Assembly: GCA_023392515.1 (NCBI GenBank) | Contig: JAEVYX010000049.1 | Location: forward strand, 1 to 64,000 | Source of the DNA: Bacillota bacterium | Lineage (GTDB): Bacteria; Bacillota; Clostridia; Christensenellales; Aristaeellaceae | DNA: 64,000 bases | Reading direction: 5' to 3' | In this document: piece after piece, positions 52,918 through 61,927 of the stretch | Position numbering within the stretch: position 1 is the stretch's first letter | Layout: every line of letters starts with the position of its first letter | The notes under the pieces: model-generated | Databases searched by the model: none | What the model was told of the DNA's origin: nothing | What the model saw: the letters and a program-made list of their open reading frames with translations, nothing else | Translations under genes and position numbers: made by a program

Positions 52918-54462
52918 ATGTTGAACCTTTCCAAAACATATGGAGAAGAAAGAGACGCCGTCTACCATGCAGACGGTGTAAAATATCCGGGGAAAGCCCT
53001 TGTGCGCATGGAACTGGTGCCGGGCTATGAAAGAGCCAAGACAAAGCTGCTCAAGCATATCAGGAGCATGAATGAGGCGCATCTCATCATGCTCAAGGAG
53101 CAGGGAATCGTAAGCGCGGAGGATGCTTCGTGCATTATGAAAGCTTTGGAAGAGATTGATTACGACGCCTACCGGACCAGTACCTATACCGGCCAGTTTG
53201 AGGACCTCTACTTCCAGATGGAGGATGAGATCATCAAAAAAACCGATGGGGTAGGCGGTAATCTTCACCTTGCCAGAAGCCGCAACGATATGTGCGTAGC
53301 CTGGTCACATATGGTGATCCGGGAAGAAGTCCTGGCCCTTATCAAGCTGCTTATCCGGGTGCAAAATACCGTGTACCTGTTTGCCAAGGAGCATAAGGAT
53401 ACGCTGTATGTCATTCACACCCACACCCAGCATGCCCAGCCCGGCCTGCTAGGCCATTATTTTCTGGGCGCTGTGGATGTGATCGAGCGGAATATTCAGA
53501 GGCTGCAAAACGCTTATCAGGCCATTAATTGTTCGCCCATGGGAGCGGCTGCCGTAACCACAAGCGGTTTCCCGGTTTCCAGGGAGCGGGTGGCGGAGCT
53601 TGCAGGGTTTGAAAGCGTGATAGAGAATTCCTATGATGCGATAGGAAACTGCGATTATTTCACCGAGACAGCCTCCGCTATCGCCCTTTGCGCCCTTGAC
53701 TTCGGCCGCTTTATTACGGACATGGTCCTTTGGGCGACAGAGGAAATGAAGATGATTCGCGTTGCGGACGGCTATATTTCCACAAGCTCCATCATGCCGC
53801 AAAAACGCAACCCCATTGCCCTGGAGCATTTGCGCTCCTCATTGTCTGTCGTGAAGGGATTGGCCGACGCGGTCATTCAGGGCTTTATGAAATCGCCCTA
53901 TGGGGATATATCCGATTATGAGGATATTGAGGACACCATGTCCGGGACCATCGAGTTGCTTGAAACCAATCTGGAACTGTTTAATTCGGTGATTGCGACG
54001 CTGGACGTCAACAAGGAGCTTTTGAGGGAGCGTGCTTACGAAAGCTTTTCCGTGGTGACCGAAATCGCGGACCAGATGTACCGCTCCTACGGCATCCCAT
54101 TCCGGAAAGCCCATCATTTTGTTTCGTATCTTGTAAAAAAGGCCGATAAGCAAAACTATAACCTGAAGAACGTAACAAGGGACTTTTTCGCCGAGGCTTA
54201 TGAAGAAGTTTTTCACGAGCCCTTTCATCAGGATTTTGAGCCCATCTTGAAAAGCATCGACCCGGAGCACTTTGTAAAAGTCAGAAATATCTATGGCGGT
54301 ACAGGTCCGGACGCTATGGAAGCTATGCTGGAATCGGCACGGGAAAAGGTACTTGACAATGCTGCCTGGTACGGCAAGAAAACCGACGCGCTGAATCAGG
54401 CGGAATGCAAGAGAATGGAACTTGTACAAGAGTGCTTGCAGGGCGTAAAGGAGAGCTTATGA
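52918..54462 (+). CDS. Argininosuccinate lyase-like protein (ArgH/fumarase superfamily)
   Basis: A 514-residue member of the aspartase/fumarase superfamily closest to ArgH: HLARSRNDM in the first conserved region, THTQHAQP in the second, and the signature SSIMPQKRNP at 290-299. The ATG at 52918 is 7 bases after AAGGGG; an ATG at 52912 is too close. The length exceeds typical ArgH (about 460). No argG or other arginine gene is near; it sits between sugar-acid dehydratases and a reductase, so it probably performs a C-N or C-O elimination on a catabolic intermediate. Confidence 0.85.
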   Translation: MLNLSKTYGEERDAVYHADGVKYPGKALVRMELVPGYERAKTKLLKHIRSMNEAHLIMLKEQGIVSAEDASCIMKALEEIDYDAYRTSTYTGQFEDLYFQMEDEIIKKTDGVGGNLHLARSRNDMCVAWSHMVIREEVLALIKLLIRVQNTVYLFAKEHKDTLYVIHTHTQHAQPGLLGHYFLGAVDVIERNIQRLQNAYQAINCSPMGAAAVTTSGFPVSRERVAELAGFESVIENSYDAIGNCDYFTETASAIALCALDFGRFITDMVLWATEEMKMIRVADGYISTSSIMPQKRNPIALEHLRSSLSVVKGLADAVIQGFMKSPYGDISDYEDIEDTMSGTIELLETNLELFNSVIATLDVNKELLRERAYESFSVVTEIADQMYRSYGIPFRKAHHFVSYLVKKADKQNYNLKNVTRDFFAEAYEEVFHEPFHQDFEPILKSIDPEHFVKVRNIYGGTGPDAMEAMLESAREKVLDNAAWYGKKTDALNQAECKRMELVQECLQGVKESL

Positions 54463-55433
54463 ATTACCTGAATTTGTTTGGGCAAAACGGTGAAAAGGCC
54501 TGGAAGGTATCCCAGATATCCTTGGGCTGCGACTACTACGGCTTGGAAGTTCCCGAGGAACAGGCGTTTCGAATCATGGATGCCTACTACGATAAGGGCG
54601 GCAATTTTCTGGATACGGCCCACGTGTACGGCCAGAAGGTTGTGGACACGGTTTCCTTCAGTGAGGTCACCGTGGGCAAGTGGGTGGAGGCCAACAAGCT
54701 GCAGGGCAAGGTTGTCATTTCCGATAAAGGCGCCCATCCCGATCGCAGGAATATGCAGGTGAGCCGCCTCAACTATCAAAACGCCAGGAACGATCTGTTC
54801 TCCAGCCTGGAGGCATTGAAAACAGACTGCGTAGATATCTGGTTTTTGCACCGGGATAATCCGGCCATGCCCGTATCTGAAATTGTGGATATGGTATCCG
54901 AGTTTGTGGACAAGGGATATATCAAAAAGCTGGGGGCTTCCAACTGGACGTCGAAAAGGCTGCAAGCTGCCAACGATTACGCCAGGGAAAACGGCAAGCA
55001 TGGCTTCAGCATCAGCCAGATTCAATGGAGCCTGGCCATTTCCACGCCGGAATCCTGGAATGATCCCACCCTGGTTTGCATGGATGATGCCCAGCAGGAA
55101 TGGTATCAGGAAAAACAGTTCCCTGTGATGGTATTCTCGCCCCAGGCCAGAGGACTTTTCTCCAAGGTAATTCAAAACGGGGTCGATTCTCTGTCGGAAA
55201 AAGTGAAGGAAAGATTCCTCTTGGACAAAAACCTGGGCAGGATTGAAAAGTGCAGGCAGCTCAGTGAGAGGCTTCACATGAATCCCGCCGGCGTATGCCT
55301 GAGCTACCTTACCTCCGCACCGTTCCCGGTCATACCGGTAATTGGCTGCAGCAGCCCCGAGCAGGTAGTGGACTCCCTCAGGTCGGCTGATGACCGCATC
55401 AGCGAAAGCGACAGGCGTTTTTTGGTGGAATAA
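54459..55433 (+). CDS. Aldo/keto reductase
   Basis: A 324-residue TIM-barrel oxidoreductase with the catalytic tetrad Asp52 (FLDTAHVYG), Tyr57, Lys90 (VVISDKGAH) and His131 (IWFLHRDN), and QIQWSLA in place of the usual QxxYN segment. It uses NAD(P)H. The ATGA overlap with the ArgH-like gene shows tight coupling; the open frame upstream is rejected. Probably reduces an aldehyde or keto product of the preceding lyase/dehydratases. Last gene of the operon. Confidence 0.9.
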   Translation: MNYLNLFGQNGEKAWKVSQISLGCDYYGLEVPEEQAFRIMDAYYDKGGNFLDTAHVYGQKVVDTVSFSEVTVGKWVEANKLQGKVVISDKGAHPDRRNMQVSRLNYQNARNDLFSSLEALKTDCVDIWFLHRDNPAMPVSEIVDMVSEFVDKGYIKKLGASNWTSKRLQAANDYARENGKHGFSISQIQWSLAISTPESWNDPTLVCMDDAQQEWYQEKQFPVMVFSPQARGLFSKVIQNGVDSLSEKVKERFLLDKNLGRIEKCRQLSERLHMNPAGVCLSYLTSAPFPVIPVIGCSSPEQVVDSLRSADDRISESDRRFLVE

Positions 55434-55449
55434 CCGGAACAGCATAAAA

Positions 55450-55500
55450 GAGGCGGATCGTTTTTACCCGGCTAAGTGGGAAATGATCCGCTTATTTATT
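55450..55500 (+). terminator. Rho-independent terminator
   Basis: GCGGATC (55453-55459) pairs with GATCCGC (55485-55491), with a small inner CCC/GGG stem, followed by TTATTTATTAA. It ends the second sugar-acid operon. Confidence 0.78.
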
Positions 55501-55674
55501 AACACCTTTCAAATTTGCAGCTGATTTCAGAATTTCCATAAAGGCAGAGCGAAGGACATGGCTAAAGAAAAGTAATAGAAGAGAAGGGCATTGAAAAGTA
55601 TAATGGGGAAGCAAAGATTAGAATAAAGCCGGGAGAAATGGGTTGGCCTGTGGCGCCAGCCGCATAAAATCAAT

Positions 55675-56280
55675 ATGAGCGAAGCAAAGGAACTGTATCA
55701 GGAAATCGGGGAACATTTGTTAAACGATCCAGAACCGTCCGTTTATTTGAAAAGCCTGTTAAGCCGTCCGGAAATGAAAGAGCGCCCCTTCAGCCTTGTC
55801 TACGAATTGCAAAAAGCCGAACAGTCGCCGCAGTTTCATCCGGAAGGCAACGCTTGGAATCATACGCTTCTTGTGGTGGATGAGGCGGCAAAGGTAAGGC
55901 AGAAGAGCAGCAATGCGGCGGCCTTTATGTGGGCCGCATTGCTGCATGACATCGGAAAACCTGCAACAACGAAAAACAGAAAGGGCAAAATAACCTCCTA
56001 TGACCATGACAAGGTGGGTGCAAGGCTCGCAAGAGAGTTCCTGTCCGTCTTTTGCGATGATCATGAATTCATAGACGAGGTTTGCTTTTTGATTCTGTAT
56101 CACATGCATATTCTTTATGTGGTGAAAGGCCTTCCCTTTGCGGATATCAAAGGGATGAAGGAGCGCTCGGATATCAATGAAATTGCGCTGCTGGGCTTGT
56201 GTGACAGGCTGGGCAGGCTAGGCTATGACCGGCAGGCCGAAGAAAGCAACATCAGGCAGTTTCTGCAGAAAGTCAAGTGA
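55675..56280 (+). CDS. HD-domain phosphohydrolase-like protein
   Basis: A 201-residue protein with HD metal-site residues His63 (WNHTLLV) and His91-Asp92 (LLHDIGKP), and a later Asp near 107 (TSYDHDKVG). Resembles the stand-alone HD proteins related to the CCA-adding enzyme C-terminal domain. The start has only a weak upstream ribosome binding site (GAGAAATGGG region). It could hydrolyse a nucleotide or phosphate ester; the substrate cannot be read. Converges with RNase Z. Confidence 0.85.
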   Translation: MSEAKELYQEIGEHLLNDPEPSVYLKSLLSRPEMKERPFSLVYELQKAEQSPQFHPEGNAWNHTLLVVDEAAKVRQKSSNAAAFMWAALLHDIGKPATTKNRKGKITSYDHDKVGARLAREFLSVFCDDHEFIDEVCFLILYHMHILYVVKGLPFADIKGMKERSDINEIALLGLCDRLGRLGYDRQAEESNIRQFLQKVK

Positions 56281-56315
56281 GTTTCCGGCAAGCACTTTAA
56301 GGGCATTCTAGTGAA

Positions 56316-57227
56316 TCATTTCAAACCCAGCGTCGTCCGGATGCCGTCATACGCGACCGCGGCGGCAGGGAAGATGGATTGGGCGGTAGGGAGAAATTCA
56401 GATGGATTGCATAGGGCGGGGCTGAAGTGGGTAAGCCACAGCTGCTTTGCGCATGCATCCCGGGCAAGCTTCGCACTGTCGGAAAACAGCATATGACCCT
56501 TTTCGGCCATTTTTGATTGCATCTCCTCATCCCCGTACATCCCTTCGCTGATAAGCAAATCAACGTCTTTTGCAAATGATGTAAGCTCATCCATCGGCCT
56601 TGTATCGGTACAATAGCACAGTTGAATCGGAGCGCGCATACCGTCCAAAACCATCTCCGGCAGGATTGACCGCCCATCCTGAAGGGTTATGGGCTGCCCG
56701 CTATGCAGGGTATGGAACAGCGCTTTGGGTACGCCCAAATCGGCGGCTTTCTGTGGGCTGAAGATGGGCATGCGCCTGAAGGCGATGCGGTATCCAATGC
56801 AGGGAATGCTATGCGCCAAAGGAAGACAGGAGATGTGCACATCATCTATTTGCAGATTTTGATGTCCGTGATCCTCCAATTCATATAACTGCAATGGATA
56901 GGGAAGGGCGGGCGTAATGACGGTCAGTGCGGATATTGCAATATGCAGCCCAGGGGGGCCTATAATTTTCAGCGGGCTGGTTTTGCCGCAATTTCCAAGG
57001 GTGAGCAATAGCCCTGGCAGGCCTGCAATATGGTCCGCGTGATAATGGGTAATAAGCAGGATGCCGATGCGGCTTAATTTGCATCCGGCGGCCTTGAGCG
57101 CAATTTGCGTGCCTTCGCCGCAGTCAATCAGTAAGGCCTTCCCCTGATGTTCCACAAAGCAGCATGTCAGCCACCGGTTTGGAAGCGGAAGCATGCCGCC
57201 GGTGCCGGGCAAGCAAACATCGACCAT
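56316..57227 (-). CDS. rnz: Ribonuclease Z-like metallo-beta-lactamase-fold protein
   Basis: A 303-residue protein with the zinc motif THYHADH (His61, His63, Asp65, His66), an N-terminal VCLPGTGGMLPLPNR and a later SEGMYGDEE and WLTHFSPA, as in RNase Z (tRNA 3' processing, cytoplasmic). Length is normal for the bacterial short form. Head of a minus-strand unit facing the HD gene. A related phosphodiesterase role is possible. Confidence 0.9.
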   Translation of the reverse strand: MVDVCLPGTGGMLPLPNRWLTCCFVEHQGKALLIDCGEGTQIALKAAGCKLSRIGILLITHYHADHIAGLPGLLLTLGNCGKTSPLKIIGPPGLHIAISALTVITPALPYPLQLYELEDHGHQNLQIDDVHISCLPLAHSIPCIGYRIAFRRMPIFSPQKAADLGVPKALFHTLHSGQPITLQDGRSILPEMVLDGMRAPIQLCYCTDTRPMDELTSFAKDVDLLISEGMYGDEEMQSKMAEKGHMLFSDSAKLARDACAKQLWLTHFSPALCNPSEFLPTAQSIFPAAAVAYDGIRTTLGLK

Positions 57228-57263
57228 ATCATTAGCCCGCTTTCCTTTGAATGTATACAGCAG

Positions 57264-57626
57264 CTACATATTTTCAACAAATTGAATCTTCATGCCATTG
57301 GGGTCAAGGAAAAAGAAAAATTTAACATGCGGGCTTGGCTGAAATGGGCCGCCGGATACAGCAATGCCCCTTTTCTTAACAAGGGTCAGCATATCATCCA
57401 ACGAGCTCACTTCAAATCCCCAGGAAATATCTTGGCCGATATCCACTTCGTTTTCTGTTCCGCGGCATATCAGTTCAATTTTAGTTTCGCCGTCGCCTAA
57501 AAAGGCAATCTCGACTCCCGGGCCTGCTTGATATCTTTTCATGACGGGCAGCCCGACGATTTCCTGGTAGAATTTCAGGGAATCTTCCATATTTTTAACC
57601 GTTAATGTGCTCCAGCAAAATTTCAT
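57264..57626 (-). CDS. VOC family protein
   Basis: A 120-residue protein: KFCWSTLTVKNMEDSLKFY at the start, then GFEVSSLDDM and FFFLDPNGMKIQFVE at the end, typical of the glyoxalase/bleomycin-resistance fold; the last Glu fits a metal ligand. The ATG at 57626 follows GGAGGG by 7 bases; the longer open frame upstream runs over the divergent promoter and is rejected. Role unknown. Confidence 0.85.
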   Translation of the reverse strand: MKFCWSTLTVKNMEDSLKFYQEIVGLPVMKRYQAGPGVEIAFLGDGETKIELICRGTENEVDIGQDISWGFEVSSLDDMLTLVKKRGIAVSGGPFQPSPHVKFFFFLDPNGMKIQFVENM

Positions 57627-57712
57627 GATACACCCTCCAAACCTTTTAGGTAATAATATTCTTCCCATGCCTTTTTTGCAATATGAGCAGCTTTTGCATG
57701 AAAAGTATAATA

Positions 57713-57741
57713 TTGACAAACGAATCAATGCTTGATATAGT
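57713..57741 (+). promoter_or_regulatory. Promoter of the P-type ATPase operon
   Basis: TTGACA (57713-57718), 17 bases, TATAGT (57736-57741). It places transcription start near 57748, some 258 bases before the ATPase ATG. Confidence 0.7.
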
Positions 57742-57747
57742 ACAATC

Positions 57748-57930
57748 ATCTCTTTGCACTGCAAACCATTCCCTCCAGAACGAGAGAATGCGCGACCAAC
57801 AGTACAAACTGAGCAGGCGATGAACCACCGGTATCGGGAGGTTCGTGGGGCTGGGCCGCTAAGGCGGCAGCAGATGAGTTGAAGGGCACATCTGCGGGAC
57901 AGTAGTTGTTCCGCAGATGTGTTTATTTAT
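57748..57930 (+). promoter_or_regulatory. Structured leader RNA with intrinsic terminator, candidate riboswitch
   Basis: Between the promoter and the ATPase gene are several hairpins: GAACC-CCG/CGG-GGTTC (about 57822-57844), GCCGC-TAA-GGCGGC (57855-57868) and ACATCTGCGG/CCGCAGATGT (57888-57920), the last followed by GTTTATTTAT as in an intrinsic terminator. An aptamer-like region followed by a terminator before a transporter gene is the usual layout of a metabolite- or metal-sensing leader. I could not match it to the M-box, yybP-ykoY or NiCo classes from memory. The rest of the leader (57931-57990) looks unstructured. Confidence 0.55.
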
Positions 57931-58005
57931 ATTCACATTTATGGAACAATACTGGATGTAGTGCCATAGAGTAACTTATGCCCAAACGGCAGGAGGTTGT
58001 TCTCT

Positions 58006-60531
58006 ATGACAAACACAGGTATTCCCGGAAGTGGCCTGACAAGCGAACAGGCCCGGAAGCTTCAGATTGAGCACGGACGCAACGAGCTGACCCCGCAGAA
58101 AAAAACAAGTCTCATCAGCAAGGCGCTGCACATCATTGCAGAGCCAATGTTTCTTTTGCTGCTTGCGGCGGCTGTGATTTACTTCGTACTGGGCGAGCCT
58201 CGCGATGGCGCAATCATGCTGATCTTTGTCGTGGGCATCATTTCCATTGATGTCATTCAGGAATGGAAGACCGACCGGACGCTGAGTGCCCTTAAGGATT
58301 TGTCCTCGCCGCATGTGAAGGTGATTCGCGATGGCGTGGAGCAGGACATCGCCAGTGTTGATCTCGTCCCGGGAGATATCATGCTCCTATGCGAAGGCGT
58401 GAAAATCCCCGCCGATGGCGTCATTCTGAAAAGCAACGACCTATGCGTGGACGAGAGTTCACTGACCGGCGAAGCTGAGGGCGTGTGGAAGAACGCGCTG
58501 GATATTGTGAAACCTTTCTCCGATTACTGGCGTAAGGATTACTGCTATGCGGGAACGCTGGTAACTCAGGGCACTGCGACGGTGCAGGTAGATCGAATTG
58601 GCGCCGGTACCGAGTACGGCAAGATCGGCATGAATGTTGCCGCTGCACCGGAGGAAGCTACTCCCCTTCAAAAACAGACGGGTAGGCTGGTCAAGACTTG
58701 TGCGGGTATTGCGGCTGTGCTGTTCGCGCTGGTTGGCGTGGTTACCTATTTGGATATACCCGACCACATGCTTGGCGAACGCTTAATCGAAAGCGTTCTC
58801 TCCGGCATCACACTGGCAATGGCTATGATCCCCGAGGAATTTCCTGTGATTCTGACGGTATTCCTTTCCATGGGCGCGTGGCGGCTCGCAAAGAAGAATT
58901 CTCTGGTCCGCAAGCTCCCGTCTGTTGAGACATTAGGGGCGGTAAGCGTGCTTTGCGTTGACAAGACAGGCACCATCACCATGAATCAGATGACTGTGCA
59001 GGAGATTTGGTCACTAAAAGGCGACGACCACGCACTTTGCGAGACAATGGGGCTGGGCTGTGAGGTGGAGGCCTACGACCCGATGGAAAAGGCAATGTTG
59101 AGCCACTGCGAGGCAATGGGCATCTCCAGGGAGCACCTGTTTTCTGGCATGCTGGTAAACGAGTATGCCTTCACCAACGAACTCAAGATGATGGGCCACG
59201 TGTGGCTCAGGAATGGCGAGCTGCTGGTGGCGGCGAAAGGTTCGCCCGAGCGCCTTATGCCACTATGCGATATGACGGTTGAGGAGCGAGAAAGAGCAGG
59301 CCATGAGCTGATCAAAATGGGCAAGGAAGGCTTGCGGGTAATCGCCGTGGGCCGGATGAAGCTGGCAAACAGGCAGGAGATTCCCGCTCAATTAACAGAT
59401 TGCAGGCTTGATTTCCTTGGCCTTATTGGTCTTGCCGACCCGCCGCGTGATGGGGTCGCACAGGATATAGCCCTTTGCAGCAGGGCGGGTGTGCGAGTTG
59501 TCATGATTACAGGTGACAACGGTATTACAGCCTCATCCATTGCAAAAAAGATAGGCATGAAGGACGTTGATAATATTATTACGGCAGAAGCACTGGAGAA
59601 GATGACGGACGAAGAGCTTCGCGAGAAGGTCAAGACTGTCAACATCTTCAGCCGCGTAATCCCCGAGCACAAGATGCGCATTGTCAAGGCTTTCAAGGAT
59701 AACGGCGAGATTGTGGCCATGACAGGCGACGGCGTCAACGATGCGCCCGCACTCAAATATGCCGACATCGGCATCGCTATGGGAAAGCGCGGCAGCGAGG
59801 TCAGCCGTGAGGCCGCCGATTTGATCCTGTTGGATGACAACTTCTCCACAATAGTCGATACAATCAAGGATGGCCGCCGCATTTACGACAACATCCGTAA
59901 GGCCGTGGGCTACGTGTTCACGATCCACATTCCGATTGCTCTCTCGTCGCTGCTGGCACCAATGCTGGGCATCGCCCCGGCAAGCCTGTTCCTGTTGCCG
60001 CTGCATGTAGTGTTACTGGAACTCATCATCGACCCGACCTGTTCTATCGTATTGGAGCGCCAACCTGCGGAAGAGGATATTATGGACCGGCCACCGCGCG
60101 ATCCCAAAGAGCAGATGCTTACACGGAGCATGCTTATCAAGAGCGTATTGCAGGGTCTTACGATCTTCGCGGCCGCCTTCGGCACATACTTTTGGATGCT
60201 CGCGGGCAATCCCGTAAACGCTCCGGCGGCGCGCGCGATGGGCCTGGCCATTATCATGATCGCGAACCTTTTGCTTGTGCAAGTGAATAGCTCCAGCCAT
60301 GACTTCATCGCCCGTTCCATCCGCAGTATGGTGCGGGACAAGGTAATGTGGCTGGTCAATGTGGCGACTCTCGCAGGGCTTGCAGCCATCCTGTATACGC
60401 CGCTTGCAAATGTGCTCAAACTCGCACCCCTCTCCGGGCGGCAGCTGCTGATTGCGCTGAGCATGGCGCTTGCTGCCACGATGTGGTATGAATTGGAGAA
60501 AGTTGTCAGGAAGATGAGGAAGCACACATGA
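58006..60531 (+). CDS. Cation-transporting P-type ATPase (P2 type)
   Basis: An 841-residue P-type ATPase. The N-terminal cation ATPase domain is followed by an actuator domain, the phosphorylation site DKTGT (Asp319) and the hinge GDGVNDAP (574-581). The membrane-segment-4 ion motif reads PEEFP (276-280) where Ca2+ pumps have PEGLP, and a later segment has IDPTCS. AGGAGG lies 9 bases before the ATG at 58006. It overlaps the next gene by ATGA. It sits behind a structured leader with a terminator, so expression is probably tuned to an ion. The ion (calcium, manganese or another) cannot be decided. Confidence 0.92.
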   Translation: MTNTGIPGSGLTSEQARKLQIEHGRNELTPQKKTSLISKALHIIAEPMFLLLLAAAVIYFVLGEPRDGAIMLIFVVGIISIDVIQEWKTDRTLSALKDLSSPHVKVIRDGVEQDIASVDLVPGDIMLLCEGVKIPADGVILKSNDLCVDESSLTGEAEGVWKNALDIVKPFSDYWRKDYCYAGTLVTQGTATVQVDRIGAGTEYGKIGMNVAAAPEEATPLQKQTGRLVKTCAGIAAVLFALVGVVTYLDIPDHMLGERLIESVLSGITLAMAMIPEEFPVILTVFLSMGAWRLAKKNSLVRKLPSVETLGAVSVLCVDKTGTITMNQMTVQEIWSLKGDDHALCETMGLGCEVEAYDPMEKAMLSHCEAMGISREHLFSGMLVNEYAFTNELKMMGHVWLRNGELLVAAKGSPERLMPLCDMTVEERERAGHELIKMGKEGLRVIAVGRMKLANRQEIPAQLTDCRLDFLGLIGLADPPRDGVAQDIALCSRAGVRVVMITGDNGITASSIAKKIGMKDVDNIITAEALEKMTDEELREKVKTVNIFSRVIPEHKMRIVKAFKDNGEIVAMTGDGVNDAPALKYADIGIAMGKRGSEVSREAADLILLDDNFSTIVDTIKDGRRIYDNIRKAVGYVFTIHIPIALSSLLAPMLGIAPASLFLLPLHVVLLELIIDPTCSIVLERQPAEEDIMDRPPRDPKEQMLTRSMLIKSVLQGLTIFAAAFGTYFWMLAGNPVNAPAARAMGLAIIMIANLLLVQVNSSSHDFIARSIRSMVRDKVMWLVNVATLAGLAAILYTPLANVLKLAPLSGRQLLIALSMALAATMWYELEKVVRKMRKHT

Positions 60532-61184
60532 AGACACTCATTTTCCATCTTGCGATGGCGCGAAGCCGCAAGAAGCTCATTGCAAAATATGGGAAGCCGT
60601 TCTGGCTTGATCTCAAACGCCGCTCCAGGGTGATTTTTAGGGAAATCGCCCCGGAGCTTCCCGACCTAGGCCATAGTTTGTTTGCATTCAACTTTCAATT
60701 TGCGCCTGCCTATGTAGCTTGGTATAGGGCGCTAACGGAACTCGGATGGGGCCGGGATGAAGCCGCGGGAATCATCTGGCTGCTCAACGAGCGCCTCGCA
60801 ACCGTAATTCCCCGGCCGTTTCTTCACATAGTGGGCAGGGCTTACTTTTCCGGCTTCTGAAAAAAAGCTTCGACTCATGAGATGTGCCAGCAGCGCGGTA
60901 AACTGCATCCGTGGGACTGGACGATCTGCTACCGGGAAATTGACCAAAATACATATGAGATTGACATCACCCGGTGCGCTATGCAGCGCTTCGCACGGGA
61001 GCATGGGGCAGAGGGGATGCTGCCGGGCATCTGCCGCATGGACTACCTTTTCGCTTGGCTGATGGGTAACGGCTTTCAGCGCACAAGAACGCTTGGCGAC
61101 GGCGATGATTGTTGTAATTGTAGGTACCAACTGGAGGGCCTGTGTGAATGGAGCCCGGAGAAAGGCTTTATCGGAAGAAAGTGA
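60528..61184 (+). pseudogene. L-2-amino-thiazoline-4-carboxylic acid hydrolase-like gene with an in-frame stop
   Basis: Two parts in the same frame, 60528-60860 and 60861-61184, are separated by a single TGA at 60858-60860. The first ends in GRAYFSGF and the second continues KKASTHEMCQQRGKLHPWDW, then CAMQRFAREHGAEGMLPGICRMDY and a CCNCRY cysteine cluster, which together read as one ATC-hydrolase-family protein of about 218 residues. TGA is used as a stop elsewhere in the window, so this is a nonsense mutation, a read-through site or a sequencing error. It starts by ATGA overlap with the ATPase gene. Confidence 0.75.
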
Positions 61185-61301
61185 GGTCAAGTTCCCTTCA
61201 ATTTCTGCAGGAAAAGCATCTGACGCGTTGGTATATACGCATATCAAAAGACCTCTACGTGTATGACGTACAGCTACAGCTTTACGAAGGAGAGATATAC
61301 G

Positions 61302-61913
61302 GTGGAAAAGAACAAGTATGAGAAGCGTTCCGTTCGGAGCTACCAGAGAAAAGCGGATCATTATGATGATACCTTTGATGGAAGATTCACCCGCGAGTTC
61401 AAGGAACGTTTGCTGACCGCTATCTCAATCACGGGTGGGGACAGGGTGCTCGATGTTGCGTGCGGGAACGGAAGGCTGCTGCAGATGCTGTCTCTTAAGC
61501 ATACCTTCGACGGATACGGTGTCGATCTTTCTGAAAAAATGATTGAAAACGCACGTCGCTTGAACCCATCCATGTTTTTTGTTCAATCGGGCTGCGATGC
61601 CCTCCCATTTCAGAATGCGTTCTTTGATGTGATGACGGTATGTGCGGCATATCATCACTTTCCTGACGTATCCAGCTTTGCCAGTGAGGCTTTCCGGGTG
61701 TTGAAACAGGGTGGAACTTTGCATATTGCAGAGGTATACTATGGGCGTATTCTAAGAGCGCTGTTCAATCCGCTGGTTCATTTCTCTCCGGCCGGCGACG
61801 TCAGGTTTTACGGCCCGGATGAAATCATAGGGCTTTTGGAAAGCGCCGGTTTTATACGGGAAGCAGTGAGCATACACGGCCACATTCAGATCGTCAGCGT
61901 CAGGAAGCCTTGA
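61302..61913 (+). CDS. Class I SAM-dependent methyltransferase
   Basis: A 203-residue methyltransferase: SAM-binding motif I VLDVACGNGRLL (about residues 49-60), GVDLSEKMI as motif II, and SEAFRVLKQGGTLHIAE as the typical post-motif. The GTG at 61302 is 8 bases after GAAGGAGAG; an ATG at 61263 without a good ribosome binding site would add 13 residues. UbiE/COQ5-like by motif pattern; substrate unknown. It is followed closely by a ketopantoate-reductase-like gene. The region 61185-61301 upstream shows nothing clear. Confidence 0.88.
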   Translation: MEKNKYEKRSVRSYQRKADHYDDTFDGRFTREFKERLLTAISITGGDRVLDVACGNGRLLQMLSLKHTFDGYGVDLSEKMIENARRLNPSMFFVQSGCDALPFQNAFFDVMTVCAAYHHFPDVSSFASEAFRVLKQGGTLHIAEVYYGRILRALFNPLVHFSPAGDVRFYGPDEIIGLLESAGFIREAVSIHGHIQIVSVRKP

Positions 61914-61927
61914 GGCGAGAATAAATA

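Noticed and set aside
55675..56280. Reading the HD protein as a CCA-adding enzyme fragment
   Set aside because: The nucleotidyltransferase domain is missing and the N-terminus is complete, so it is a stand-alone HD protein, not a truncated gene.
57822..57930. Assigning the ATPase leader to the yybP-ykoY, M-box or NiCo riboswitch class
   Set aside because: Genomic context would suit, but I could not find the conserved core sequences of these classes; left unassigned.
60861..61184. Treating the second half of the ATC-hydrolase-like frame as an independent gene
   Set aside because: Its start lacks a ribosome binding site and its sequence directly continues the fold of the upstream half in the same frame.
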